From contig SIAQ01000033.1 in the NCBI GenBank assembly GCA_009697105.1, positions 1-45,249 of the forward strand: a stretch of 45,249 nt of DNA. The letters are read 5' to 3'. Of this stretch, positions 33,259 through 41,352 are shown one piece after another. Source of the stretch: Gemmataceae bacterium (lineage in GTDB: Bacteria > Planctomycetota > Planctomycetia > Gemmatales > Gemmataceae). A program made the position numbers and the translations under genes. The first letter of the stretch is position 1; each line of letters starts with the position of its first letter. The notes below the pieces were generated by a model. That model did not search any database. It was given only the letters and a program-made list of their open reading frames with translations, and was not told the origin of the DNA.

Positions 33259-35703
33259 TCAAAGCTTAATATCAATCTTAGCGATATACAACCGCTGGCG
33301 GTCCCCTGTGTGAAAGAGTTCCTCGAGCATCGTGTCCAGGTTAGGCTCGATTCGGCGTGGCTGGCCGACGAATTGGCCGTTGACGACGATGCGGAGTTCG
33401 TTGGCATCGGTGATGAGCCCGGGCGTGATCCAGAAGCTGACGTTCTTCAAGCCGTAGACGCGCAGGTTGAGCTGTGTCCAGATTTCCGGTTTGCCATTGG
33501 CCCCTTTCTTGTTGCCAAGGGAGATATTGCCCTGAAATGTCGCGGGTTTGTATCCACCTGCCCACATGATGTCGGTATGGCTGTGCTGCGTGCGAAGTAG
33601 TATTTCGTCTGTCCGCAGCCAATAGAACTGGGTATCGGTGTGACGCGATGAGCGAAACTCTTGGCCCAGCCCGGGCAGAGGGTCAGTGCGTCCAAGATCT
33701 TTCATCGGCTCGGCTCGGCGTTTTCGGTTCATCCAGTCGAGCATTTTTGGAACCTCGACTGCATAGAAATCAACGCCTCGGCCGTGATATTCGACATAGA
33801 GCGCCTGGTACGGATCGCGCGTCCATTTCTTGAAGAGATCGCGGATGCGGTCGGGGTTTTTGGCATAACGGTCGCCATCGACGATGTAGAACGGCAGGTA
33901 TTGGGCGTTCGGCCAATAGAACTGGCGGGCAAAATTGGCGTACACGCCATTCATGATGGCGACGCCGGCAAAGAGATCGGGATGCCCGAGCGCTACATCA
34001 TACGCCATCGTGCCGCCGGCTTCCCAGCCGAACAGAAAAACGCGATTGGAGTCCACCTGAAATCGCCGGCGCACGTCGCGCAGAGCATCGAGTGCCACGG
34101 CCTGTTCCTTGTCGCGGAAATTGTAGCGTATTGGGAGGCCTGCGTTGCCCGCCCACAGCGGCGCGACCAATATCATGCCTTGGGTGGAGGCTTCGTCGCT
34201 GAATCGTTTGAGCGTGTCCTCGGCTTTTTCGCGCGTACTTTGAAGCACCATCAACACGGGATACGAGCGCAGCGGGTGATAGTCCGGCGGGAGCTGCACC
34301 AGGTACGACCCTTCGCCGCCGTCGGGCACTTTGATCGTCATCGTCCGCACGTTCGTATCGCACGTCGCCGGGTCGTGTCCCGGCGGCGGCATCATCGTGA
34401 GCATCCGCGCGATCACGTCGATCGGCATCGCGTTGTCACGCCGAAACGCGCTGAGCAAATTGGTGCGTTTGAGGTTGTTGTCGCATTGAAAGAATCCGTG
34501 CAGAAATTCGCGCGTGCGAAGCAACCGCTGGGCTGACTTGACATCGTTCTCCGCCGATTGCTTGCCTTGTAGCCAGCCCGAAACGGCAATGGCGAGCAAC
34601 TCGTCGGCAGACACACTCGGCTTGCGTTTTTGCATGCGGTCGGCCTGAAACTGCTCGCCAAAGGTGAGGAATCGATCGAGCCGATCGACGGTGTCGTAAT
34701 TGAGTTCGCTGTCGATGAATTCCGCCGCCTTGGCCCAAACTGCGCCATTCCTCGCCAAGGGGACCGCATCCTTGAAATAGAGGCGGACCTTGTCCAGGTC
34801 GGATTTGCTTTTTTCGTACTTCGATTTGTAATCGACGATGTTCAGCCGTGCGTCATCGGAAACGATCTTATCCTGCCCGGAGTTGATGAACGCATCGATG
34901 CGATCCTGGGCGACGCCATGTTGGCCGACGGCAACGGCCTTCAGGATCGCCTCGGCCCGCACATCGGCCCAATCTTTGCGAAGCCTTGTCAACGCTTCCT
35001 CGGCGGCCTTGCGCTCGGCGGGAAAATTCTCGGCGACACTTTTCAACTCAATCTCGGCTTCTTTGAAGAAACCCGCTTCCTTCAAAAACTGTCCGATCAG
35101 AATAAACTTCTCGCCGTCTTTCTTAACTTTCAGGTCTTTCTTTTCGTTGAAAACGTGCATAATGATTTTCCGCAGGTTGGTCGGATCGAATTCCTGCGTG
35201 TAGTAGCCCAAGTCCCATTGATATTTTTCCGACCGTGCGAAGATCTGTTGCGACGTAAGCACGGCAATTTTCTGGTTGACCGCTTTTGGCCCCGACCGCG
35301 TTGTTGCGTTAATGACGCGGTCGCCCTTATCGTCCCAAACTCCTGTGGTTGGAAAGACCCAATCGGGGTATATCTGATAGAGTTGCGAGATATTCGTGAA
35401 CCGCGTGATGCGGATCGGTTCCTTGATTTGACCTGCCTGAATCGGGATCACTTTCTGCACTTGCCCCGAGCTGAACATCACACTCGTTGTATGGTCCTCG
35501 AGAAAAAAATCGCCGGAAAGAATCGGAAACGCCCGCCCGCTCTTGGAGTCGAACAGCACCTCGCGGACCTTCTCGTTGACCATGCCCTTGATGGTGTAGC
35601 CGTCTTTGAAAATCACATGGGCATTGCGTCCCGCCTGGCCGGCAGCGATGGCGGTGCTGAAAACGAACAGACCGGCAATCATCAAACCACGGCGTAAGAA
35701 CAT
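33259..35703 (-). CDS. Large exported protein with a catalytically degenerate alpha/beta-hydrolase domain
   Basis: This 814-residue protein has a signal peptide (FLRRGLMIAGLFVFSTAIAA), a long N-terminal region (about 30-450) and a C-terminal poly-3-hydroxybutyrate-depolymerase/esterase-like domain (about 465-720). The N-terminal region includes a helical TPR-like part around FLKEAGFFKEAEIELKSVAE. The nucleophile elbow reads FLFGWEAGGTMAYDVALGHP: Glu561 sits where the catalytic Ser of GxSxG should be. The usual late GRGH motif reads GRGVDFYAVE, with Val644 in place of the catalytic His. The fold is otherwise well preserved, for example GSYLVQLPPDYHPLRSYPVL. It is therefore probably a pseudo-hydrolase with a binding role. 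Start ATG ends at 35703, GAGG upstream. The last 100 residues form a beta-rich tail. Confidence 0.85.
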   Translation of the reverse strand: MFLRRGLMIAGLFVFSTAIAAGQAGRNAHVIFKDGYTIKGMVNEKVREVLFDSKSGRAFPILSGDFFLEDHTTSVMFSSGQVQKVIPIQAGQIKEPIRITRFTNISQLYQIYPDWVFPTTGVWDDKGDRVINATTRSGPKAVNQKIAVLTSQQIFARSEKYQWDLGYYTQEFDPTNLRKIIMHVFNEKKDLKVKKDGEKFILIGQFLKEAGFFKEAEIELKSVAENFPAERKAAEEALTRLRKDWADVRAEAILKAVAVGQHGVAQDRIDAFINSGQDKIVSDDARLNIVDYKSKYEKSKSDLDKVRLYFKDAVPLARNGAVWAKAAEFIDSELNYDTVDRLDRFLTFGEQFQADRMQKRKPSVSADELLAIAVSGWLQGKQSAENDVKSAQRLLRTREFLHGFFQCDNNLKRTNLLSAFRRDNAMPIDVIARMLTMMPPPGHDPATCDTNVRTMTIKVPDGGEGSYLVQLPPDYHPLRSYPVLMVLQSTREKAEDTLKRFSDEASTQGMILVAPLWAGNAGLPIRYNFRDKEQAVALDALRDVRRRFQVDSNRVFLFGWEAGGTMAYDVALGHPDLFAGVAIMNGVYANFARQFYWPNAQYLPFYIVDGDRYAKNPDRIRDLFKKWTRDPYQALYVEYHGRGVDFYAVEVPKMLDWMNRKRRAEPMKDLGRTDPLPGLGQEFRSSRHTDTQFYWLRTDEILLRTQHSHTDIMWAGGYKPATFQGNISLGNKKGANGKPEIWTQLNLRVYGLKNVSFWITPGLITDANELRIVVNGQFVGQPRRIEPNLDTMLEELFHTGDRQRLYIAKIDIKL

Positions 35704-35847
35704 GGAAACCTCACAGATCGAGCGTTCGGCATGCAAACCTGATCACGCCGCCGTATAACATTGGGTGGAGAGAAACTCTCTTGATTGATTCTCGCCGATT
35801 GGTCATTCTGATGCAAGGATGGTTTGGGAAAAAAGAGAAATTTGGTC

Positions 35848-36240
35848 ATGCCAATTCGATTTCGCTGTGCATACTGCAACCAGTTGATGGGCATCGCAGT
35901 CCGCAAGGCCGGGACGGTGGTGCGGTGTCCGAAATGCGCGGGCGATATTATCGTACCGACGCTGGAACCCGGAGTGGTGCCGGAACCGGATGATGCCGAC
36001 GATAAATTCGAGGATTCGGATTTCGAGCGTAAGCTGCAAGACATCGACGCAAAGACGACAAAGGAACTGCCGGGTTCGCCGACGAAACGAGTCGTACCCA
36101 CGCCCATCCCTGTCCCGCCTCGCCGCGGCATCTTTCTGTCGACGGGCATGTTATTCTTGTCGATCAGCGTAATCGTCGTGCTGCTCGTACTCGTCTTCAT
36201 CCTCGGCGTTGCCGTAAGCCGCAATTCGGCGGGACCGTAA
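35848..36240 (+). CDS. Zinc-ribbon protein with C-terminal membrane segment
   Basis: This 130-residue protein opens with a four-cysteine zinc ribbon (RCAYCNQLMG and VRCPKCAGDI). It continues with an acidic low-complexity linker (about 45-85) and a proline-rich stretch (VVPTPIPVPPRRG). It ends with one membrane segment (LFLSISVIVVLLVLVFILGV). This zinc-ribbon, linker and membrane-anchor plan is common in planctomycetes, with unknown function. The ATG at 35848 places the ribbon at the very N-terminus; an in-frame upstream ATG at 35824 would add eight basic residues. It converges with the glycosyltransferase gene, with a palindrome between them. Confidence 0.8.
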   Translation: MPIRFRCAYCNQLMGIAVRKAGTVVRCPKCAGDIIVPTLEPGVVPEPDDADDKFEDSDFERKLQDIDAKTTKELPGSPTKRVVPTPIPVPPRRGIFLSTGMLFLSISVIVVLLVLVFILGVAVSRNSAGP

Positions 36241-36242
36241 TT

Positions 36243-36308
36243 TTCCGAGTCTGAGCGCCAGCGCCAGCGAAGGGCGTGGAGTGCCCTTCGCTGGCGCTCA
36301 GGCTCGGA
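36243..36308. repeat. Inverted repeat between convergent genes
   Basis: The left arm at 36243-36275 and the right arm at 36282-36308 pair closely; the left arm carries an extra tandem GCGCCA. The spacer is six bases. It begins two bases after one stop codon and ends six bases before the other, so it could serve as a bidirectional terminator, although no T-tracts flank it. Confidence 0.92.
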
Positions 36309-36314
36309 ATCAAC

Positions 36315-37586
36315 TCAGACCGTCGAGTGTGTCGCGTCTTTCTGTTGCGCGGTGGTCGGCTCGTACGGCTCGTATTTTTCCATCACAATATCGCCAGGCC
36401 CATTGATCGTATAGTTGATCCCACGCCAGGCAACACGACGGAGCACGTTCGCCTTCACCAGCAAGTACATGCAGATCACTTGGGTGAAAAAGAAGCCAGG
36501 CACCATCCGCCAGGTCCAGACGATAGGCGGCGGCACCAATCCACGAATCCGCCAGTTACGCCGCACGATGACCTCCGCCATCGTTAGCCCACCATACATT
36601 GCACCCGCGAATAGCCCGACGAAGCCAACAGACAGCGCCAGCCAATCCCAACGTTCCAGCCAGCTCGCGGCCCCGGCGATGCCCAACAACGACGCGATGG
36701 CGACGACATTCGCCATGTTGCAGCTGAGCAACGTCGGCCAATCGACATGGTCCAGCCGAACACACAACAACTGCCGTTGAATGAAGCGCACTGACGCAGA
36801 AAACGTGATGGTCTCGTGGTTGATGTTCGTCGCCGCCGGGGCGAACACCAGTTTGTAACCCAATTCACGCAATGGGCCGGTGACCGCGCTGTCCTCGCAC
36901 AGCGCTCGACTCCAGCGTTCTTTGATGCTCGATCGTCGGAAGACATCCATGCGGATTGCCGTCGAACCGCCCCAGGCATGGTCAAACGCGAACATTTGCG
37001 GATACGACCCGCTGTTGAAAATGTGCCGCATGATCGATCCCCACCCGCAATCGATCGGCGCGAACCAGCGCATGCCGGTCGTCGCACCGATTGTCGGATC
37101 GGCAAACGGCTCGACCATCGCGCGCAGCCAATCGGGAGCGGGGATCGAATCGGCGTCGATCAGAACGACGACATCCATCTCGGGCCCGAGACGCGATACG
37201 GTTTGGAGCTGGGCGCAGCACTTGAGGCTGCACTTCGCGCATGGTTTCTCTAGCACGCTGACTTCGACGTTCACCCGGTCGGGATAGCCGCGTGCAAGGA
37301 TATCATGCACCTTCGCCCAGGCCGAGTCGTCGCGGTTGTCCACGACGATGCGAATCTGATAACGAGGAAAGTCTTGATTGAGCAAACCCTGAAGACAGGC
37401 GTCCAATGACGGATCGGCGCCGCGCAGACACAGGAGCACCGCGACATTCGGATAGGTCTCGCCCACCGGCGGCGTCGCTCGGCTTCGCTTGGTGTAGACG
37501 ATGATCATGCACCATGCCCAATAAGCCGGCAACTGCGTAACAAGACCCAGTGCGATTATCACCGCGTACATCACGAGATCAGACAT
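36315..37586 (-). CDS. Family 2 glycosyltransferase, ceramide-glucosyltransferase-like (GT21-type)
   Basis: This 423-residue membrane-bound processive-type glycosyltransferase has one N-terminal membrane segment (about 5-31). A cytoplasmic GT-A domain follows, then two or three C-terminal segments (about 284-305, 313-335, 360-380). Catalytic features are the metal/nucleotide-binding DAD (Asp144-Asp146 in VLIDADS), the base-type Asp in CEDSAVTGPL and the QRQLL motif near residue 270 corresponding to Q/RxxRW. A cysteine-rich run, CAKCSLKCC, at 116-124 precedes DAD and could bind a metal, or simply be a lineage feature. Acceptors are likely lipids. No glycolipid partner gene is close. Confidence 0.88.
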   Translation of the reverse strand: MSDLVMYAVIIALGLVTQLPAYWAWCMIIVYTKRSRATPPVGETYPNVAVLLCLRGADPSLDACLQGLLNQDFPRYQIRIVVDNRDDSAWAKVHDILARGYPDRVNVEVSVLEKPCAKCSLKCCAQLQTVSRLGPEMDVVVLIDADSIPAPDWLRAMVEPFADPTIGATTGMRWFAPIDCGWGSIMRHIFNSGSYPQMFAFDHAWGGSTAIRMDVFRRSSIKERWSRALCEDSAVTGPLRELGYKLVFAPAATNINHETITFSASVRFIQRQLLCVRLDHVDWPTLLSCNMANVVAIASLLGIAGAASWLERWDWLALSVGFVGLFAGAMYGGLTMAEVIVRRNWRIRGLVPPPIVWTWRMVPGFFFTQVICMYLLVKANVLRRVAWRGINYTINGPGDIVMEKYEPYEPTTAQQKDATHSTV

Positions 37587-37740
37587 GGCGAAGTAAGTTC
37601 CTGCAAGTTTGTGAGAATCGCGATGGCAGAATTGCTTATCTTACAGACATTCAACGCGATTTTCATGCCACGTTGACGCGCCGGTGATCGACTGCAATGA
37701 TAAACTAAATTGCATGCGACAGGAAATGACCCATTTCGTT

Positions 37741-37811
37741 TCCCGCATATAGCTCGCCATTTATGGCGGGTTCCGCACTTACTCGCCATAAATGACGAGC
37801 CGTATGCGGGA
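37741..37811. repeat. 28-bp inverted repeat upstream of a zinc-ribbon gene
   Basis: Arms at 37741-37768 and 37784-37811 pair with few mismatches across 28 bases. Within the left arm CGCCAT/ATGGCG forms its own hairpin. It ends 21 bases before the ATG at 37833, inside the leader or promoter. Confidence 0.92.
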
Positions 37812-37832
37812 CGAAAACAGACGAGAGAAATC

Positions 37833-38504
37833 ATGGCCGATATTGCTGCCGTCACTTGTCCGGAATGCGACAAAAAATTCAAGCCGAAAGCAGACGTGCG
37901 CGGCAAGAAGATCAAGTGCCCGTTCTGCAAGGAACCGTTTACCGTGCCTGCCGAGAAAAAAAGCAAAGCAGGGGCCGCGAAACCCAAGAAGCAAAAAGCG
38001 GATGAACCCATAAGCCTGGTAGACGATGTGAAGCCGCCGGAACCGCCCGAGCCTGCGAAGCCGGAGAGAGACACGCAATTCGATAACGATCCAGACCCCT
38101 ATGGCGTGAAGTCACAGGATTTGACGCCACGCTGTCCCGATTGTGCAGGCGAATTGGAGAGCGCCACCTCCATCATCTGCCTGTACTGCGGCTACAATTC
38201 ATTGACCCGCGAGCGAGGGCAGACGAAGAAGGTAAAAAGCATCACCGCGAGCAAACAGCTCGCTTATCTTGGGCCCGCCATCGGGGCGGCGGCGTTCGTG
38301 TTTTCCGGCATCGTGTTCCTCATCTACTTCGCGGTAGTCAGTCCCTACCACGTCGATGGCGTCCCCATCCTCAACTACACCGATCACGAATCGATTCGCA
38401 TGTGGTTCACGGTAATTTCTCTCGGCATCCTTTGGGGCGCCGGCGTGTTTTGTTTCAAGAAATTCATCGAAAAGCCGAACCCCGATGAAGAGGAGCTGGA
38501 TTAA
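37833..38504 (+). CDS. Double zinc-ribbon membrane protein
   Basis: This 223-residue protein has a first zinc ribbon at the N-terminus (VTCPECDKKF and IKCPFCKEPF, about 7-31). A Lys/Pro/Glu-rich linker follows (about 38-85), then a second ribbon (PRCPDCAGEL and IICLYCGYNS, about 100-125). Two membrane segments are present (about 147-172 and 193-213). It ends with an acidic tail (DEEELD). The function is unknown. It shares the ribbon-linker-membrane plan with the 130-residue protein at 35848-36240, with the intervening glycosyltransferase on the other strand. The ATG at 37833 follows the GAGAG ribosome site at about 37823-37827. Confidence 0.82.
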   Translation: MADIAAVTCPECDKKFKPKADVRGKKIKCPFCKEPFTVPAEKKSKAGAAKPKKQKADEPISLVDDVKPPEPPEPAKPERDTQFDNDPDPYGVKSQDLTPRCPDCAGELESATSIICLYCGYNSLTRERGQTKKVKSITASKQLAYLGPAIGAAAFVFSGIVFLIYFAVVSPYHVDGVPILNYTDHESIRMWFTVISLGILWGAGVFCFKKFIEKPNPDEEELD

Positions 38505-38552
38505 TCTCACATCATCATGCAGCGATTCGTATTCGCGTTGTCGACGCCTAAT

Positions 38553-38614
38553 GTCAGAGCCGCGCTCGCAGTAAGCGGATTTTCCAAACCGCATACTGCG
38601 TGCGCGGCTCTGAC
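38553..38614. repeat. 26-bp inverted repeat between convergent genes
   Basis: Arms at 38553-38578 and 38589-38614 pair over 24 of 26 bases. Each arm contains a small hairpin (GAGC/GCTC). It lies six bases after the CDGSH stop on the minus side and 48 bases after the zinc-ribbon gene. Confidence 0.92.
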
Positions 38615-38619
38615 AGACA

Positions 38620-38853
38620 TCACACAATCGGAGCTGGCACCGGCGCCGTCTCTGCAGCCTGGAAGCCGCACGCCTTGTGCGAGCCGTCGCAGAACGGCTT
38701 GTTCTTCGACGCCCCGCATCGGCATAGAGCAATGTTCTCCTTCCCCGCAGGCAACGGGAAGGCATTCCCCAAATGATCCACAAGCAGAAACTTCGCCGGC
38801 AGAACGAACGGCCCATGCTCCCGACAGCGAATTGTCAATTTTTCGTCGGACAT
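38620..38853 (-). CDS. CDGSH iron-sulfur domain protein
   Basis: This 77-residue protein is a single CDGSH domain that binds one redox-active [2Fe-2S] cluster through three Cys and one His: Cys44, Cys46, Cys55 and His59 in CRCGASKNKPFCDGSHK. The first half (KLTIRCREHGPFVLP) corresponds to the N-terminal beta part of bacterial CDGSH proteins. The protein is cytoplasmic, with a likely role in electron transfer or cluster handling; the partner is unknown. The ATG ending at 38853 follows the ribosome site GGAG (minus strand). It is small but its motif is complete. Confidence 0.93.
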   Translation of the reverse strand: MSDEKLTIRCREHGPFVLPAKFLLVDHLGNAFPLPAGKENIALCRCGASKNKPFCDGSHKACGFQAAETAPVPAPIV

Positions 38854-38871
38854 ATTCCAATCTCCTTTTTT

Positions 38872-38923
38872 CGCTTGTCGTTTTGCGCTCGGAATAACCC
38901 ATGCGAGCGCTAAACGACAAGCC
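38872..38923. repeat. Family A-like palindrome, diverged inner part (copy 10)
   Basis: Arms at 38872-38890 (CGCTTGTCGTTTTGCGCTC) and 38905-38923 (GAGCGCTAAACGACAAGCC) pair at nearly every position, but the middle of the arm differs from the consensus (TTGTCGTTTTGCG). It is a sub-family with coordinated changes in both arms. It is close to the CDGSH start. Confidence 0.88.
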
Positions 38924-38935
38924 GAAGGTAATGAT

Positions 38936-40804
38936 CTACTTCCCCAATACCCCTACCGTGATTCGGCTCGCTCGTTCCCCCGAGCGATACACGCGATGCG
39001 TCGCCGAGATGAAGTCAGCATCATCGGCTAAGAAGATGTTCGGCACGAACTTTTGCGGATTCCTATCCGTGATCGGAAACCAACTGCTGTGCACCTGCAC
39101 CATCACGCGATGGCCCTTCTTGAACGTGTGCAACACATCCTGCAATGTCAGCTTGATCATCGCGGGTTCGTTGGGCACGAACGGCTCCGGCTTCTCGAAG
39201 CTGTTGCGGAATCGGCCACGGATCACCTCGCTGCGGACGTGCATCTGATAGCCTCGCATGTCCTTGCTGGATTTCGCGTCGGCAGACTTCCCCTGATAAT
39301 TGTCTGGGAAAACGTCAATGACTTTGACGATCCAATCGGCATCGGTCCCGGTGGTTGCTACATGCAACTCCGTCTGGATCGGACCGGCCAGCGTCAGGTC
39401 TTTGGTGAGGACGTCCGTCTCGAACGTCAGCACATCAGGCCGCATTGAGGCATAACGCATGTCATCGGTCATGTACGACGGATGCATGCCCCAGGTAATG
39501 CGCTCGGTGAATGGCACCGGTTTCTTCGGATCGCTGACGAAGCTATCGAAATCATCGCTGTCCTTCGGAGCGTCCATTCGCAGCTTGCCCTTCGCGCCAA
39601 AATAGAACGTCTTCGCCTGCGTATCCCTCGGCGGCCAATGCTCGAACTTGTGCCACTTGTTCGCGCCGGTCTCGAACACGTAGGCTTCGGGCAGGCCGTG
39701 CTTGCCTTTGCCTTTGAGAAAGTGGTTGAAAAACGGCAACTCGATACTCTTCTGATAGAACTCCGCCGTGTTCGAGCCGAAGCCGATATGACCAAGGCTT
39801 GTGGCGTTGTCGTTTGACCATTGCCCATGCGCCCACGGGCCGACGACGAGCACGTTGAAGACACCCGGATTCTGTTTTTCGATCGCGTCGTACGTGCGGA
39901 AGGTGCCGTAGAGATCCTCGGCGTCGAACCATCCGCCGACGGTCATCACGGCCGGCGCGACCTTCTTTAAGTGTGGTAGAAGATTACGATCCTGCCAAAA
40001 TTTGTCGTAGTTTGGGTGGGCCATCATCGTATCCCAAAACGTGATTTTGTTCTTGTAATAGCGTGAGTTCACGTTCTTGAGCGGGCCAATGTCGACGAAG
40101 AAGCGATAGCCATCCTCCGTGCCGTACTTCGGCGGTGTTTTGCGCTGTGTCGTCAACTCCGGGCGTGGATCGCCGAAGCGATCGAAGAAGCCGAAAGCGT
40201 GTGGTAGGAAGAACGCGCCATGGTGGAAGAAATCGTCGAAGAACCAGTCCGCAATCGGCGCTTGCGGCGACGACGCCTTGAGTGCGGGATGGGCGTTAAT
40301 CATGCCCGCGGAGGTGTAGAAGCCGGGATACGAGATGCCAAATTGGCCGACGCTGCCGTTGTGGTTCGGCACGTTCTTGATGAGGTATTCGATGGTGTCA
40401 TAGGTATCCGTGCTTTCGTCGATGTCGTTCTTGCCGCCTGGCTTCTGCAACTGCGGTCTCATGTTATCGAATAGGCCCTCGGACATATATCGGCCACGCA
40501 CGTCCTGATAGGCGAAGATGTAACCTTCCTTGGCAAAATACTTGTTTGGCCCGAGCGAGAAACGATGGAGGTTCTCCTCATACGGATGAATGCCGTACGG
40601 CGTGCGCATCATCAGGATGGGATAATCCGTGGTGGCATCTTTCGGCGAGTAGACAATCGTGTGCAGATGCTTACCATCGCGCATCGGAATTTTATAAGTC
40701 TTGCGCGTATAGTTTTCACGAACGTAAGCGCCCGTGCCCGCTTCCTGGGCCTGGACGATCAACGGAAAAAGCAGCAACAAGATGGCAGTGGTAGCGAGTC
40801 GCAT
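38936..40804 (-). CDS. Exported CocE/NonD-type hydrolase (X-Pro dipeptidyl-peptidase-like)
   Basis: This 622-residue protein has a signal peptide (MRLATTAILLLLFPLIVQAQ) and the peptidase S15/CocE alpha/beta-hydrolase fold. After YKIPMRDGKHLHTIVYSP the fold shows ILMMRTPYGIHPYEE. The nucleophile Ser is in SVGQFGISYPGFYTSAG (about residues 150-166). An Asp region follows in VGGWFDAEDLYGTF and the His candidate in WAHGQWSNDN. A C-terminal jelly-roll (about 410-610) ends with GHRVMVQVHSSWFPI, as in CocE. Members hydrolyse acyl esters, amides or Xaa-Pro dipeptides in the periplasm. The start ATG ends at 40804 with GGAG upstream; longer frames are not supported. It is 55 bases from the DCC gene on the same strand. 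Confidence 0.92.
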   Translation of the reverse strand: MRLATTAILLLLFPLIVQAQEAGTGAYVRENYTRKTYKIPMRDGKHLHTIVYSPKDATTDYPILMMRTPYGIHPYEENLHRFSLGPNKYFAKEGYIFAYQDVRGRYMSEGLFDNMRPQLQKPGGKNDIDESTDTYDTIEYLIKNVPNHNGSVGQFGISYPGFYTSAGMINAHPALKASSPQAPIADWFFDDFFHHGAFFLPHAFGFFDRFGDPRPELTTQRKTPPKYGTEDGYRFFVDIGPLKNVNSRYYKNKITFWDTMMAHPNYDKFWQDRNLLPHLKKVAPAVMTVGGWFDAEDLYGTFRTYDAIEKQNPGVFNVLVVGPWAHGQWSNDNATSLGHIGFGSNTAEFYQKSIELPFFNHFLKGKGKHGLPEAYVFETGANKWHKFEHWPPRDTQAKTFYFGAKGKLRMDAPKDSDDFDSFVSDPKKPVPFTERITWGMHPSYMTDDMRYASMRPDVLTFETDVLTKDLTLAGPIQTELHVATTGTDADWIVKVIDVFPDNYQGKSADAKSSKDMRGYQMHVRSEVIRGRFRNSFEKPEPFVPNEPAMIKLTLQDVLHTFKKGHRVMVQVHSSWFPITDRNPQKFVPNIFLADDADFISATHRVYRSGERASRITVGVLGK

Positions 40805-40859
40805 GCGGCGCTCCGGCGTGAGAAAGGATGATGGATAACGACGCCGGTTAGTATATGGC

Positions 40860-41255
40860 TCATGGCTGAGTGCGTGGCGGAATCGTGCAGACGCCGTGCT
40901 CGCAGGGGATGATCTTGAAACGGTTACGTGCGACCCACATATAGATTTTTTGGCCAAGCCAGGTCATGCCCGGCAGAAAGAGAAACGGCGCGATCAGCCA
41001 GATCGCCGGCAATCGCCACGCCAGGAAACGTAACGCAGAGTAACCGCCCAGGATGCGACTGCTATCGCTAGGCAAGACGTGCATTTGTTCGAGCAACGGC
41101 GATTTCGCAATCAGCGGTTCGCTGAGAATCGATTGTGACGTATCGCGCACATTGACGTATTCCACCTTACTCAGCCAATCGAGGCGGGTCAGCAGCGCAA
41201 TCGACTTGCGGCAGAACGCACAATCGCCATCGTACAACACGCGGATTTTGGTCAT
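40860..41255 (-). CDS. DCC-family thiol-disulfide oxidoreductase (DUF393)
   Basis: This 131-residue protein belongs to the thioredoxin-like DCC family (named for its D-x-D-x-x-C-x-x-C element). The motif YDGDCAFCRKS places the CxxC pair at Cys12 and Cys15. The segment LRFLAWRLPAIWLIAPFLFLP is strongly hydrophobic and the following GQKIYMWVARNRFKI matches the family end. DCC proteins are thought to act as thiol-redox enzymes, often near membrane proteins; the substrate is unknown. It is followed 55 bases later by the CocE-type gene and preceded by a family B palindrome. Confidence 0.9.
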   Translation of the reverse strand: MTKIRVLYDGDCAFCRKSIALLTRLDWLSKVEYVNVRDTSQSILSEPLIAKSPLLEQMHVLPSDSSRILGGYSALRFLAWRLPAIWLIAPFLFLPGMTWLGQKIYMWVARNRFKIIPCEHGVCTIPPRTQP

Positions 41256-41268
41256 GATATCACTCGCC

Positions 41269-41349
41269 GTTTAGCCGCTCGCCTTCAGCGAGTGCGACCT
41301 GCATATCTTGCTACACCTGTTCGCGCTCGCCGAAGGCGAGCGGCTAAAC
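41269..41349. repeat. Family B nested palindrome (copy 5)
   Basis: The left arm at 41269-41294 and right arm at 41324-41349 (26 bases each) pair with two mismatches. Core changes (CTTCAGCGAG) mark a sub-variant. The spacer is 29 bases. It fills the gap between the hydrolase at 41353-42534 and the DCC gene, both on the minus strand. Confidence 0.93.
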
Positions 41350-41352
41350 ATT

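Noticed and set aside
31840..33600. A 586-residue plus-strand open frame
   Set aside because: It is antisense to mtaB and the end of the large hydrolase-like gene. Its product has no recognisable domain and is rich in His/Arg/Gly, as typical for shadow frames in GC-rich DNA.
34630..35697. A 355-residue plus-strand open frame
   Set aside because: Antisense to the large exported hydrolase-like protein; no motif and no sensible start.
36243..36308. Calling all palindromes between convergent genes rho-independent terminators
   Set aside because: They lack T-tracts and the same architecture occurs upstream of start codons; they are listed as repeats instead.
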